Notes: generated by a model not told the origin, from the letters alone. A DNA stretch of 64,000 nt from Calliopum simillimum (GCA_951812925.1 OX638368.1:121419309-121483308), one strand, 5' to 3'; positions 35,785 through 50,176 are shown, counted from the first letter of the stretch. Program-made: numbers and translations.

Positions 35785-36375
35785 GAAACATACTTTACGA
35801 CCTATTCTTATACCTACGACCCTATGTAACTTTTTTTTTCCTTGAATCCCATGTGAATCGAAAAAATACGATCTGAAAAATATTTTTGCATGAAGGCCAC
35901 CCTAAATAAATCTTTTTTTTTTAAGAAAGCTTCCCTTCAAACCTCCTCCATACTTAATTTTTTGAAAATCGGTGCAGCAATATTACCTTAAAAAATATTT
36001 TTGTATGAGGAGCCACCCTAAATGGTAATTTTTTTTTTTTTTTTTTTTTTCGGTCATCTTCCCTTCAATCCCATGAAAATCGGTGCAATATAAAAAATAT
36101 TTTTGTATGAGAGCCACTCTAAATATGCATCCTTAATAGACGTTTTTTAACCTAAGCTGTGCCTCTAAATATAAAAGCCAAATGCCACGAATTTGATGTG
36201 AATCGATTAATCGGTCTGTGGGAAAATGCTATTTAAAAAATATGTTCTTAAATATGCACCCTATCGGTATGAAATATACTTTGCAACCTATTCTCATACC
36301 AACCAAATATACATAAAAAACTTCATAAAAATCGGTTGAGCCGTTTCGAAGGAGATACGAAATTTTTATATATTA
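35785..36375. repeat. Imperfect tandem repeat with GAGCCACCCTAAAT blocks
   Basis: AAAAATATTTTTG(C/T)ATGA followed by GGCCACCCTAAAT or GAGCCAC(C/T)CTAAAT occurs at about 35876, 35993 and 36092, with a fourth looser unit near 36230. The spacing is roughly 100-120 bp. Each unit includes a poly-T and a CCATGTGAATCG / CCATGAAAATCGGTGCA segment. A TATGAAA(C/T)ATACTTT(A/G)C phrase brackets the array at 35784 and 36270. Confidence 0.65.
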
Positions 36376-36830
36376 GACTAGTTGCCCGGGAGCAACTTAG
36401 TTCGCCCGTTTCCAATACCCTTTAAAAATGTTTGTACCTAATCTCATCCATATTAGTCACACATTCACAGAAGGTCTTTTTTTATATCGCTTTAAAAGGA
36501 AATTTTTCGAGCGGATGTTATTCGTCCCGGTGCCAGGATTTTTAAATATTCCGGGCGATACCGAGGGTTAGAGTTTGTCGTGGAATCTCGCCTAATAGCA
36601 TGTCTTCGAAAGCAAAAAATCATGCGAATCGGATAAGTGATATTTGAATTATGGGATTTTCCAAGAACCCGGACGAAGCCGAGGGTATTTGGAAATAAAA
36701 TGTATCCTAAAACATTGCCATGTAAAATACATATATATAAAGGAAAGAAAAAATCATGCTAATCAGAATGGTTCTCGAGTTATGGAGACACAGACGTTGT
36801 ATTTTATATAGAAGTATGATATCAATTTTA
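36376..36830. repeat. Dispersed repeat, class unknown
   Basis: ACTAGTTGCCCGGGAGCAAC, CCGGGCGATACCGAGGGTTA and CCCGGACGAAGCCGAGGGTA are phrases of a type widespread in arthropod interspersed repeats. No coding frame or terminal structure lets me name the class. Confidence 0.4.
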
Positions 36831-36834
36831 AGAT

Positions 36835-38025
36835 TATCTTACTTCCTATTAATTAAGTAAAACTGTAAATAAATGCACCGGGTCACAAGTCGATGAAAAC
36901 TATGTTAGAAATGAATGAACTGCTCTTCGAACTGTTCCCTCACCCATCGAACTCTCCAGATCAGGCCTCCAGCGACAACTGGCTTTTTCCAGACCTTAAA
37001 AAAATTATTCAAGGAAAGAAATCGGTACACATATACATATTTTTTTAATTTTTAAAATTAATCTGTAGCTCCCAATGTAATAAAAATAAGTTTTTTTTTT
37101 TTCTGGTGGGTTGCTTAACTAAATTTATACGAAAGCTTGACTTAAATTATTTATGTTCATTACCAATTCAACATTTAAAATGTAGTATGTCTTTTTTTAT
37201 AAAAAAAAAAGTCTCTGCTCGTTGATAAATTAATTATATGCTATTAAAAATTCGCCGTAACACATAATTTAACACATTGTTGTTGTTCAATCAAATTTTT
37301 AATTGTCAGTGATATCTATATGACAGAATATCCATTTCGTCATTAAAGAATTCAAATAACCTATAATTTTTTAATTTTATTATGAAAACTGTAATTTAGA
37401 GAAAAACGGATTTTCTATTAAAAGTGCTATGATTTAAGCGTTGACAATTTTAAGTAACGACTACACTGTCAAAAATTTTTTAACATATTTAAATTACCTA
37501 CGAGTATGCATATAGGTATTGACTTCTAGTAAAATCATTGAACTATGATTCCTGGCCATATTCTCGTTTATTTGTTGTAGAAGAAGTAGCATTTTGTAAC
37601 ATTTAATTTGATTACATGTCATCAACATCCGATATTGCACTTCAAAGTAACAATTTAGTGCTAAATTTATTACTCATACAACTCGTCTATGTTGTGTGCC
37701 ACTAACGCTGTCGAAGCTTTAGGTTGCGCTCAATTTTGATGAAATATTCCATCACTGCCACCACCGCGACGGATGTGAAAACGGAAATGAGAGTGAAGTG
37801 TGCCAATAAAAAAGCAAAAACAAAATACTAAAACTGCCAACGAACTCCTTAAAGTTTCTTCTTAAGTGTATAAAGAGCTACCTAAGTATTTCCGATTAGT
37901 TGCTCCTTGGCTGTAACGGACATTTATTGTTTTGTTTTTTTGTTTTTTTAATGTATAAATGCAATCTCTTTGCATACTTATGTGATTAAAATTATTGAAT
38001 GCTTTCTTAATATCGCCTTCTATGA
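36835..38025. other. Intergenic stretch, no gene supported
   Basis: AT-rich with no recognisable exon. A moderately GC-richer patch around 37690-37790 has no assignable protein. Confidence 0.4.
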
Positions 38026-38030
38026 AAAAT

Positions 38031-38272
38031 CCCATCAAGAAAATTTGTCAATTTCATGTCATTGTATCTGAAATGGATATAAAAATGATATCAAAATTGT
38101 ATCAGCTGCTGATATACAATTTTAGTATATCATTTTGATATCATTTTGATATCATTGTGATATACGCAAAGCGTCACATTCCGTATACCACTGTGATATC
38201 AAATTTAATTATGTCACTGACAAATTTTGGATATCATTTTGATATCTTTTTGATATAATTTTCTTGATCGGG
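38031..38272. mobile_element. Short inverted-repeat element with internal GATATC array
   Basis: CCCATCAAGAAAATT at 38031 is mirrored by AATTTTCTTGATCGGG ending at 38272. The inside carries about eight copies of (A)TTTTGATATCA-like units in tandem and inverted order, so much of it is self-complementary. It is a MITE-like element of unknown superfamily. Confidence 0.7.
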
Positions 38273-38319
38273 TGTACATACATTAGTGCAGGCTAAATCG
38301 TCTAGTGGAAAAGTAATCT

Positions 38320-38695
38320 ATGGACGACGCAACTTACGTTAAAGCTGACTTTAACAGCTTCCGATTCAACTTTGTACACCGCAAAGACGAAATTCGATGT
38401 TGTGCCAAATTTAAAGCAAAAATTAATGGAAAGAGTGCTAACAGAAACGTTTGCTGAATATGATACGCCTTCACAAAAATCCTGTGTTATTTTGGCTAGA
38501 TTTGGCGAGTTTTCACTATGGCAAATTGCCCATGAATTGGTATGAAGAGAATGGGGTCAATGTTGTACCTAAAAATGCAAATCCTCCGAATTGCTTTGGC
38601 CGATTGGAAAATACTGGGCAATAATGAAGAGAAAATTGCTAAAAACGAAGAAAGTTGTCAAAAATCATCACCCAAAGTGATGAGCAGAGCCTAAT
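38320..38695 (+). pseudogene. Degenerate Tc1/mariner-superfamily (DDE) transposase
   Basis: Frames from 38320 give MDDATYVKADF, then LYTAKTKFDVVPNLKQKLM. After a gap comes DLASFHYGK, then WYEENGVNVVPKNANPPNC and, one frame over, KYWAIMKRKLLKTKKVVKN. Tc1/mariner-type DDE transposases of the group with a (D)DETYVKADFK block have the same blocks in this order: first catalytic Asp, the D..SCHY second Asp region, and NPP followed by RPIE.YWA.(L/M)K. Stops, frame changes and a lost region between the first and second Asp show that it is dead. The surrounding terminal repeats could not be identified. Confidence 0.8.
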
Positions 38696-38934
38696 GGCAG
38701 GTGCTAATTCAAAGTTACGATATTTTGCATACATCTCAATCAAATGACCACACCTTTTCATTTTTTTAAAGAAATTCTCTCGAGCTTCAAAAAATGTATT
38801 ACTTTCTTTTTTTAGTCAAAAAATAAACGTTTTATACCCATTTTTTGTCGACTACTTTTTTTCGAGTACATACCATATACCTTCAACTAGAATATCGCCT
38901 AAACTATTTAGTTGTACTTAAACAACATAAATGA

Positions 38935-39070
38935 TTTTTCTGTAGGAAATTTTCTGAGCTACAAAATTGTGGAACATAAATTTTCTTTAAAATTAACTGT
39001 TAACGAGATATTTGCAAAAAAAAAAGTTATATCCGCGACCTTTGAGCTCGAATAACTTTTTATGTGACAG
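38935..39070. repeat. Fragment of foldback family A
   Basis: CTGTAGGAAATTTTCTGAGC, ACAAAATTGTGGAACAT, AACGAGATATTTGCAAAAAA and CGACCTTTGAGCTCGAATAA with CTTTTTATG follow family A arm order (compare about 15650-15775 and 59330-59430). Confidence 0.8.
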
Positions 39071-39074
39071 TGAT

Positions 39075-39515
39075 CTAGATGTAGATTTTTGACATTTGTT
39101 TAAAAACATCAAAATAAAGCGATTCCAATTAAAAAATTATTAGTTCTAATGTTTTTAATTAGACTGGACTAAAAATAAAATTATGTAAGCATTTGCGACC
39201 ATTTTTCATTAAAACCTGTTAAAAATTCAACCTCTATGTCAAATTTGTTCGTGACAAAAACAGATTTAGAATGCTGAAAAAGCCAATGTGATATTTGATT
39301 TGTTTCATATGATACAATTTTGTTCTCAAAGAAGTTATTTTTTTAATATAAAAATGTCGTAGGGAAATTTTCATGTTAAAAAGCGGGGTCTCGATATTGA
39401 TCCTAGGCCCATGATTCATATGTCAAATTTTCTTAGAATTGTCCATAGATTACGTTCCTGCTAGACTATTTGTCGGGGAAAAATTTGCCCCACAATAACA
39501 TTCATACATATAAGT
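39075..39515. other. Intergenic stretch between repeat fragments
   Basis: TCCATAGATTACGTTCCTGC near 39441 is an imperfect inverse of CTAGTGGAAAAGTAATCTAT with GGAC at 38302-38325, so part of this could be an inverted duplication. No gene is supported. Confidence 0.35.
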
Positions 39516-39520
39516 ATAGA

Positions 39521-41735
39521 TTTATTTATTTATTTATTTATTTATTTATTTCGGTCTACAGAATAAATCTTACAGACTATAATCTTAATTTAATTAAATA
39601 ATTAAATAAAACAAATAAATTAAGCTTAAATAAGTTTAAACTTAAATTAAAATTTAACAATTGGGAATAATTATTACAAATACGAATACACTTAGCAATC
39701 GGTTCATTAAGAGCATAATTTGTCCTATGGACTTGATCTTCAAACATACGATTATGTCTTAAATTTCTATTAGGTACATAGAGCACAAATGAATCGGAAA
39801 TCTCCTTACAATTAATTTTACCAGACAAAATATTGTAAACAAAAGTTAAAGAAGAGGACACACGACGGTCTTTTAAAGACTGTAGCCCCAAGAGTTTTCG
39901 CCTTGAATCATAGCAAGGAACTCCATCTGGCCACTGCAATTTATACAATGCAAACCTAGTAAAATTTCTTTGAATTCTTTCAATTCTATCTGAGCTATCA
40001 GTATAGAAGGGATCCCAAATAATTGAGCAATACTCCAGAATGCTTCTTACCAAGGAAATATATAGAGCTTTCACTGTCATGGGGTCTTTAAAATTTAAAG
40101 AATTTCTTTTGATAAAGCCTAACATAGCATAAGATTTAGAAACAGCATAATCATAATGAGATTTAAATGTGAAGCTTGAATCAAAAATTACTCCAAGATC
40201 CTTAATTTCTTGTTTACGCAGTAATAACTTATTATTAATACAGTAATCAAATGTTTTAGGTTCAGAACACTTCGCGAAAGAAACAATACAACATTTGCTT
40301 AAATTCAATGCTAGGTTATTGCATAAGCACCACTGATTAAAAGAGGATAAATCACTCTGAAGCAACATATAGTCAGTATCACAAGATATCTTGCGAAATA
40401 ATTTGACATCATCTGCAAAAAGTAGACAAGTGGAGTGTTTAATAACTCTTGGTAAGTCATTAATAAATAATATGAATAAAAGTGGACCACAATGTGTACC
40501 CTGCGGAATACCAGACGATGCATCAATTGCAGTATCAGAAATAGTATTCCCAATTTTAACATATAGTTTACGCTTAGTCAAAAAACTTTCAAAAAATTTT
40601 ATGAGCAAATCTGAAAGACCATATATTTTTAATTTTTTTAAAAGAATTACATGATCAACTTTATCAAAAGCTTTCGAGAAATCTGTGTAAATGACATCAA
40701 GTTGCTTATGATCTACCATGGCTGCAACGATATATTTTGAAATCAATGTCAGATTTGTGCAAGTGGATTTTCCAGGGAGAAAGCCATGTTGAGCTTCACA
40801 TATAGCTTCACTTACATGGTTAAACAGTTTGTTTTTGATAATTATATCAAATAACTTTGCAAAAGTAGGCTGCTTTACAATAGCTCTATAGTTGCATACA
40901 TCACTACGATCGCCAGATTTGTATATGGGAGCAATGATGCAAATTTTCCAAATATCGAGAAATAAACCAGACTTAAAACAAGAATTAAATAGATTAGTTA
41001 AGGGTTTAACAATATTACTGGCACAGTTTTTAAAAAACATGGGTGGAAAACCATCCTTTTCATGTTTAAAACTAGGTTTTAAGCTAGAAATTGCATTTAA
41101 AACATCTTCCTCATTAACAGTAAAGATATTAATAAAATCTGAATTTGATGTAAAAACATCCCTCTCACACCAGGAAGTGTTCTCAAATTTTTCATATACT
41201 TCTTGAAAAAATTTAGCAAAAAGATTGCATGACTGCAATGTATCATTAGATTTAGAGTCACCAAATCTCATGCTTGCCGGAAAGCCATTTGTTTTACGCT
41301 TATCATTTAAGTACTGCCAAAAATATTTCGGATTAGATTTTAATCGAGATTCAACCATTAAAATATATTTATTATACAAAAATTTGTGTAGATAATCAAA
41401 CTCTTTACGCATTTGAAGATATCGCACATGATCTAAGCTGCAGTTTGTTTTTTTAAATTTTTTATAAGCTTTATTCTTTACATTTTTCAAGTGCAAAAGT
41501 CTAGCATTAAACCAAGGTGGTTTATTGTTGCAAGCTCTTGATTTAAGAGGAACAAAAAGGGTAACAGCAGACTGGAATATATCAAAAATAAATTTGTAAG
41601 CTAAATTTGGATCCTGAATGAAATCAAGTGATGACCAATCGCATAAGTTTAAAAACGTATTGATCTCTAAAAAATTTAAATTTTGTAGGAACAAGGCTAC
41701 GGAGGGCGTACTAATTGTAGAAATTGCTGTTTACC
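39521..41735 (-). mobile_element. 5'-truncated non-LTR retrotransposon with (AAAT)n tail
   Basis: On the minus strand the element ends in about eight AAAT/TAAA repeats (39521-39551) only about 25 bp after the stop codon of its reverse transcriptase frame. Upstream of 41735 a stop closes the frame, and the endonuclease domain and first ORF are missing. This is the usual result of incomplete target-primed reverse transcription. Tetranucleotide tails of this type occur in several Jockey/I-group LINEs. No target duplication was found. Confidence 0.85.
39577..41694 (-). CDS. LINE reverse transcriptase ORF (ORF2), N-terminally truncated
   Basis: An uninterrupted frame of 705 residues from the first Met (the frame is open for about 12 codons further upstream without a Met). 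It begins after the endonuclease domain: PPWFNARLLHLKNVKNKAYK lies at about residues 60-80. The reverse transcriptase follows: PIYKSGDRSDVCNYRAI (about 255-271), HGFLPGKSTCTNL, the first catalytic Asp in YTDFSKAFDKVDH (about 335-347), SGIPQGTHCGPLLFILFIND (about 390-410) and LLFADDVKLF with the catalytic Asp pair (about 420-430). After it come the thumb and a C-terminal region with LYISLVRSILEYCSIIWDPF, RIERIQRNF and FVYNILSGKINC. Because the frame is intact the insertion is probably young. Without the endonuclease it cannot retrotranspose by itself. It is a Jockey-superfamily type by overall layout; the clade is not certain. Confidence 0.93.
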   Translation of the reverse strand: MFLQNLNFLEINTFLNLCDWSSLDFIQDPNLAYKFIFDIFQSAVTLFVPLKSRACNNKPPWFNARLLHLKNVKNKAYKKFKKTNCSLDHVRYLQMRKEFDYLHKFLYNKYILMVESRLKSNPKYFWQYLNDKRKTNGFPASMRFGDSKSNDTLQSCNLFAKFFQEVYEKFENTSWCERDVFTSNSDFINIFTVNEEDVLNAISSLKPSFKHEKDGFPPMFFKNCASNIVKPLTNLFNSCFKSGLFLDIWKICIIAPIYKSGDRSDVCNYRAIVKQPTFAKLFDIIIKNKLFNHVSEAICEAQHGFLPGKSTCTNLTLISKYIVAAMVDHKQLDVIYTDFSKAFDKVDHVILLKKLKIYGLSDLLIKFFESFLTKRKLYVKIGNTISDTAIDASSGIPQGTHCGPLLFILFINDLPRVIKHSTCLLFADDVKLFRKISCDTDYMLLQSDLSSFNQWCLCNNLALNLSKCCIVSFAKCSEPKTFDYCINNKLLLRKQEIKDLGVIFDSSFTFKSHYDYAVSKSYAMLGFIKRNSLNFKDPMTVKALYISLVRSILEYCSIIWDPFYTDSSDRIERIQRNFTRFALYKLQWPDGVPCYDSRRKLLGLQSLKDRRVSSSLTFVYNILSGKINCKEISDSFVLYVPNRNLRHNRMFEDQVHRTNYALNEPIAKCIRICNNYSQLLNFNLSLNLFKLNLFVLFNYLIKLRL

Positions 41736-41769
41736 AATTTGGTTTAAGCTTAGACTTAAGCTCTATAAG

Positions 41770-41905
41770 CCTGAAATTGTTTTGAATTGTATGACATCAC
41801 ACTTTCCAAGACCTCCCTCTGTCACACTTTGTCACGAATTTGTGTACCCCCCACTCCCCTAAAGGTGTGACGTAATTTATAAACAGCCCCTAATTTAGAA
41901 CGTAA
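41770..41905. repeat. Repeat with GTGTGACGTAATTTATAAAC block
   Basis: CACTTTCCAAGACCTCCCTC, TGTCACACTTTGTCAC, TACCCCCCACTCCCCT and AAAGGTGTGACGTAATTTAT match my recollection of a phrase widespread in arthropod genomes as part of an uncharacterised interspersed repeat. It lies about 430 bp upstream of RpII140. Confidence 0.4.
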
Positions 41906-42059
41906 ATTTACGTTCTCGGTAACATTGCACATTTTGAGTGATTTGTTTCACTGGTTTGACTGCAATCACGAAAAATCCAATAAAAATGATGCACCTATCG
42001 TAAATAAATGATACTTCTCAAGCAAAGACACGAATCACATAATACAGTGGAAAAATCAA

Positions 42060-42328
42060 CACCTCTTACTCTGGTCTGACCTTAAGTTGTCTTTTGCATC
42101 TGGTCTGACCTTAAGTGACATTTGTTAAAAGTTGTTGTCTGGCACCACTCTTAACTGTCATGTTTTGACAGCAACAAACGCCGCTTACATCGAACCACAT
42201 ACATTTTTTAATTTTCTCTTGTGAAATTTGTTTAAAATTAATTTTTTAATGGTGTAAAAGTGGAAAATTTGTATATAATACTTTTAAAACTGCAACAAAA
42301 GTTTTAATATCAAATTAAAACTTGCAAA
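42060..42328 (+). promoter_or_regulatory. RpII140 upstream region with direct 18-mer repeat
   Basis: TCTGGTCTGACCTTAAGT occurs twice, at 42070-42087 and 42099-42116, 29 bp apart. An inverted pair CTGTCATGTTTTGACAG lies at about 42157-42173. No TATA box stands at a convincing distance, which fits a housekeeping promoter. The start of transcription is not visible; the leader must precede the ATG at 42329. Confidence 0.4.
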
Positions 42329-46477
<4,149 letters not shown>

Positions 46478-46479
46478 GT

Positions 46480-46680
46480 GAAGAGTATAGCAGCTATAAA
46501 AGAGCACTAAATGTAGTTGGCAAATGTGACAAATACAGTGTTACTTAAGTAATTTTTATTTACATCAATTTTCTTATAATAAAGTTAATATCAACAAAAT
46601 AGTTTTTACTTGACTTTTGTATTTTAATAGCCTTAGCATGGAAAACGAAACGAATCGAGTGACTGAAAGTCAATCGTTAC
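46480..46680 (+). terminator. RpII140 3' UTR with polyadenylation signal
   Basis: Downstream of the stop, TTATAATAAAGTTAATATC near 46573 contains AATAAA, the first good polyadenylation hexamer. No other gene lies before the pogo-like element starts at 46680. Confidence 0.6.
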
Positions 46681-47924
46681 TATAGGTCGATTAACCAACC
46701 AATTCGTTTTATTTTGACATTTGTCTCTCGAAACAAAGCAAAATTCGTAAATTGTTGTTTTGCTCGTTGATTTTGACGTTTATATGGTACAAATATGTAA
46801 AAAGTGTCAAAATCAAATCGGCTGTTTATGGAATCCCCTGTTAATTGATACCCGCTTAATTGGTTTCCCCGGTTAATTGATAGGAAGAAAATGGTTTCCA
46901 AATGGAAAATACATGAAAAATATCCCTTTTAAAAGATCAACAATATTAAAAGTAACAAAAGTTTTACTGATGGAAAAATCTGAACAGTTTTAAATACAGT
47001 TCAATAAAGATTTTAACCCTACTCCGAACTGGCTATGGCAAAGGCAAAACCGTTAAGATGTCGTCTTTCGTAAAGTCCATGGAGAAAAATCTTCAGAAAA
47101 CACAAAAGGTGCAAATGATTTCAATAACTTAGTACATCCCGGATTATTAACGAGTTTTGATCGAACTATTTTAAACGCCGACGAAAGTGGATTGTGCTTT
47201 ACATACTATGTCCAGAAGAGGTGATGGCCTTAAAGGTTTTAAATAGTCAAAATCACATATGTTGCTTTGGAAATTATAAAAAAAAAGTTTAAAATTTGAC
47301 CCTGAATAACTTTTTATCACATAATTACAAAATTGTCCCATCATTTTTCTATAGAAGTAACCGTTAGCGAGATATTTGCAAAAAAACTGATTTTCGCAAC
47401 CTTTTCAGGCCGGTCATGTGCTTAGGCATCCGATTCATTACGGCAGACTGATGGACTCGTAGTAAACATTTCCTAAGCTATCGATTCCCATACACATTTC
47501 TATTACACCTAATTTTTCCAAATTTATATGCTCAGTTCTAATTCTACTATGCACATACCCGAAATTTGTATAAATTTTCTTTATTTTATTTTAAGGTGAA
47601 TTGAAGTTCCCTTTCTGTACCTAATGCACTTTTTAATGTACAATATACATACTTACATATTTTTTTGTATTTGTTATCTCCTTATGGAACTTATGATTTA
47701 AAGAAATTCTTAATGCTCTGAACACATAAAAAAGCAATGAAATTAAAACTAAAATCGCCAAATGCTAATTTTTTCTATGTTTTATTGACTCACTCGATCA
47801 ATTATCCGGGATTCTTTTAATTGATCAATCGGATCAACTAAGCGGGCCCCGCTTAATTGATTCCCCGGTTAATTGAACTGCAAAGTTTGCATTTTTCATC
47901 AAGTCAATTAAGCGGGGTCTACTG
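46680..47924 (+). mobile_element. Degenerate pogo-like DNA transposon
   Basis: The right end is AGCGGGGTCTACTG followed by TA (47925-47926). Its inverse, CAGTAGACCCCGCTTAATTG, is the pogo/Tigger style of terminal repeat. The left end is decayed (TA then CTATAGGTCGATTAACC at 46680). Subterminal words CCCGCTTAATTGGTTTCCCC (about 46850) and CCCCGCTTAATTGATTCCCC (about 47849) recur near both ends. A fragment of foldback family A has entered at about 47285-47410. The element fills the gap between RpII140 and 140up. Confidence 0.7.
47022..47260 (+). pseudogene. Pogo-like transposase remnant
   Basis: The frame reads PNWLWQRQNR, a stop, DVVFRKVHGEKSS, then GANDFNNLVHPGLLTSFDRT and ILNADESGLCF. This follows the end of the CENP-B-type DNA-binding region (W...F..RH/R.V.GE) and the first catalytic Asp block (I.NADE(T/S)GL) of pogo/Tigger transposases. 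Stops and frame changes follow, and the second and third catalytic residues are gone. Confidence 0.75.
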
Positions 47925-48347
47925 TATTATCAAATTGAAAAATAAGCAATGTAAAACTATTTGTGTTTGAAACCAGTGAAAATAATATTTTTTTATAACA
48001 AAAAAATTTTTCCTACCAAAATATGCAAACAAAATGTGAAATTGTTAAAAAAAAAAACTTTTATTTGTTTACAAATAAAATGTCAAAAAGCACTGAAGTT
48101 TATTTCTGGGCACGAAAAATGGTTTTGTGCGTTCGTTTACTTTTTACATTTTTCCAAAAAAAGAGCGTAATTTTCTTTCTCTCACGCGCTAGACAGTTTT
48201 AGAGGATTTAACCAAAAAAACTAAACGAACACTGCTATTGTACCATGTTCAATCTTCCAAAACTCAAATCAGTCAGCTGTTAATGACAGCAGAAAATTTT
48301 TTTTGTTGTTTTCTCTTCTTCGCACTTTGTGGAAAAATTTTGCTAAA

Positions 48348-49687
48348 ATGCGGTTCTTCACACGGTTCTTCACAAAAGGAGGCAGGCTATTTCTTGCTGG
48401 TATTTTCCCTGGAGATCCTACTGGCCATGACATTATTTCAAAAGATACCAAAACATACAAATCCTTTTTGGAGTATAAGAAAAATAACAATGAAAGCGGT
48501 TGGGATCGTCTAAAGGACATGTTCAAAGTTGAGTAAGTTTCATACATATGGCATAACATTACTAAAAACCTGAATATTTAATTTTAAAATTTTTCACCCC
48601 AAATGCAGTGAGTTTGGAAGCATCTCCTCCGAACTGAACTCCATTTATCAAGCTGGTTTTGTGGGATTTCTATTTGGTGCACTCTATGGTGGCTTTATAC
48701 ATTCTCGTGTAGGATATATGAAATTTATGGAAAGCAATGAGGCAACTGCATTTAAATCACATTTGGATGCAAAGGTTAACTTAAACTTTACTTTGTTAAA
48801 TTTTAATTAAGACGTACATATTATTGTATCATATATTTGGTAATGGCCCCTATTACGTATGGCAAAGCTGTCCAGTTGCGTGAATTACCAATAGCTACAG
48901 AGCAGCTGCTTTAACTGGCAACTAAAAACACAACTGACTGGTTTGGTTGCCATCGGCAATAAGAATTTTCAGTTGGCAACCAAGCTGCGCGATAAGTTGC
49001 CATACGCAATAGGCGCCTATGTTTTTTGGTATCACTTCGTGCCGTTAAAAGTGAATCGAATTTTTAAATGGACAAAGATTTCTTTTTGTTTTTAGCGCAA
49101 ACTGCAGGATCAGTTTACCGTTAATTTTGCAAAAGGTGGCTTTAAATGGGGTTGGCGTATTGGCTTATTTACAACAACTTACTTGTAAGTATATAGAATT
49201 TGTAACATAATTTAAATATACAGTTTTTATTTAATTAATATTATGTCAATCTACTTAGTGGCATCATAACCTGCGTTTCTGTGTACCGGGAAAAGTCTTC
49301 AATTTATGAATATATAGCGGCAGGTTCTCTTACTGGTGCCATATTTAAAGTTAACTTGGGCTTACGAGGCATAGCAGCTGGGGGTATCGTTGGTGGTGCT
49401 TTAGGTGGTGTAGCGGGTGCAGTGTCTCTTCTTTTAATGCACCTTTCCGGCACTTCAATGGAAGAAGTACGATATTGGCAATATAAATGGCGTACAAACC
49501 GTGATGAACAAGTTATTTCAGCCATGAAGGTTTGTGTTATCATTACCTTTAAAATTAATTGGTCTTTTTGATTTTGATCAAAATTAAATTTTAGTTTCAA
49601 GCTGAACAAAGTACAGACACACCAAAATTACTAAAAGACCATGACGCTGCGGTCGGAACAACTATTTCGTTGGAAAATGTTAAGTAA
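48348..49687 (+). CDS. 140up: RPII140-upstream protein / TIMMDC1 family, complex I assembly factor
   Basis: A mitochondrial inner-membrane protein of the Tim17 superfamily. Its vertebrate relative TIMMDC1 helps assemble the membrane arm of respiratory complex I. Five exons: 48348-48532, 48609-48774, 49096-49184, 49259-49529, 49595-49687, giving 267 residues. The first ATG in frame is used; it starts MRFFTRFFTKGGRLFLAG, basic and aromatic, suited to a mitochondrial protein. DEFGSISSELNSIYQAGFVG opens the conserved core (about 62-81). Glycine-rich membrane segments follow: GFLFGALYGGFIHSRVGYM, GGFKWGWRIGLFTTTYFGII, AAGSLTGAIFKVNLGLRGIA and AAGGIVGGALGGVAGAVSLL, then GTSMEEVRYWQYKWR near residue 220 and a charged tail. 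The donor of intron 2 is GTTAAC. In Drosophila the namesake lies on the 5' side of RpII140. Here it is 3' of it, in the same orientation, with a transposon relic between. Confidence 0.93.
48845..49017. mobile_element. MITE in intron 2 of 140up
   Basis: GGCCCCTATTACGTATGGCAA at 48845 is mirrored by TTGCCATACGCAATAGGCGCC ending at 49017. GCAACTAAAAACACAACTG and GGTTGCCATCGGCAATAAG lie in between. It is about 173 bp with no coding capacity, and no clear target duplication was found. Confidence 0.75.
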
Positions 49688-49740
49688 TATTAAGAAAATA
49701 GATTTGTTATAAATTTAAAATAGATAATTTTATCATAGTC

Positions 49741-49760
49741 AGCAATAAAAATTTCTATGC
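49741..49760 (+). terminator. 140up polyadenylation signal
   Basis: AGCAATAAAAATTTC about 55 bp after the stop codon contains AATAAA at a suitable distance. Confidence 0.6.
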
Positions 49761-49814
49761 AAAAAAATATTGAAAGTTTTTCTTTCGAGGACAAAGCATC
49801 TGGATAAAATTTAT

Positions 49815-49925
49815 AGGGGGGCAATCATGACTAAATATTCCCGTGGAATTTTTCTCAGAGTGCAATGCGGAAAGCACGGTAGTCTGAGAAAAATTCTCTG
49901 CGAATATTTATTAACGATACCCATA
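49815..49925. repeat. Short hairpin element, copy 1
   Basis: GGGGGCAATCATGACTAAAT, then ATTCCCGTGGAATTTTTCTC, is mirrored by GAGAAAAATTCTCTGCGAAT and ATTTATTAACGATACCC. A second copy of the same hairpin lies at 50068-50176. Confidence 0.75.
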
Positions 49926-50067
49926 AGTTTGTTGTTTGATTAGCTTTTAAAATAAAATTACGATACTTGTCGGAAAACAAAATCTCATAGAAACTTAAGA
50001 AAATTTGACGTTTTGAATGGATCACCACAGTTATGGGAATATCACCAAAAATCGAATGTTTTTTTAT

Positions 50068-50176
50068 AGGGGTTATTGTGAATCAATATTCCCGGGGAAT
50101 TTTTCTCAAACTGATATAGAGAATGCACTGCAGTCTGAGAAAAATTTCCCGTAGGTTTTTATTCACGATAACCTCC
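50068..50176. repeat. Short hairpin element, copy 2
   Basis: GGGGTTATTGTGAATCAATA and TTCCCGGGGAATTTTTCTCA are mirrored by TGAGAAAAATTTCCCGTAGG and TTTTTATTCACGATAACCTCC. It is better preserved than copy 1. The consensus end is GGGGTTATCGTGAAT. Confidence 0.8.

Noticed and set aside
38294..39472. Inverted match CTAGTGGAAAAGTAATCTAT / TAATCTATGGACAATTC as terminal repeats of the 38.3 kb transposase
   Set aside because: The left copy overlaps the coding block for the first catalytic Asp, so it cannot be a terminal repeat. It may be a small inverted duplication.
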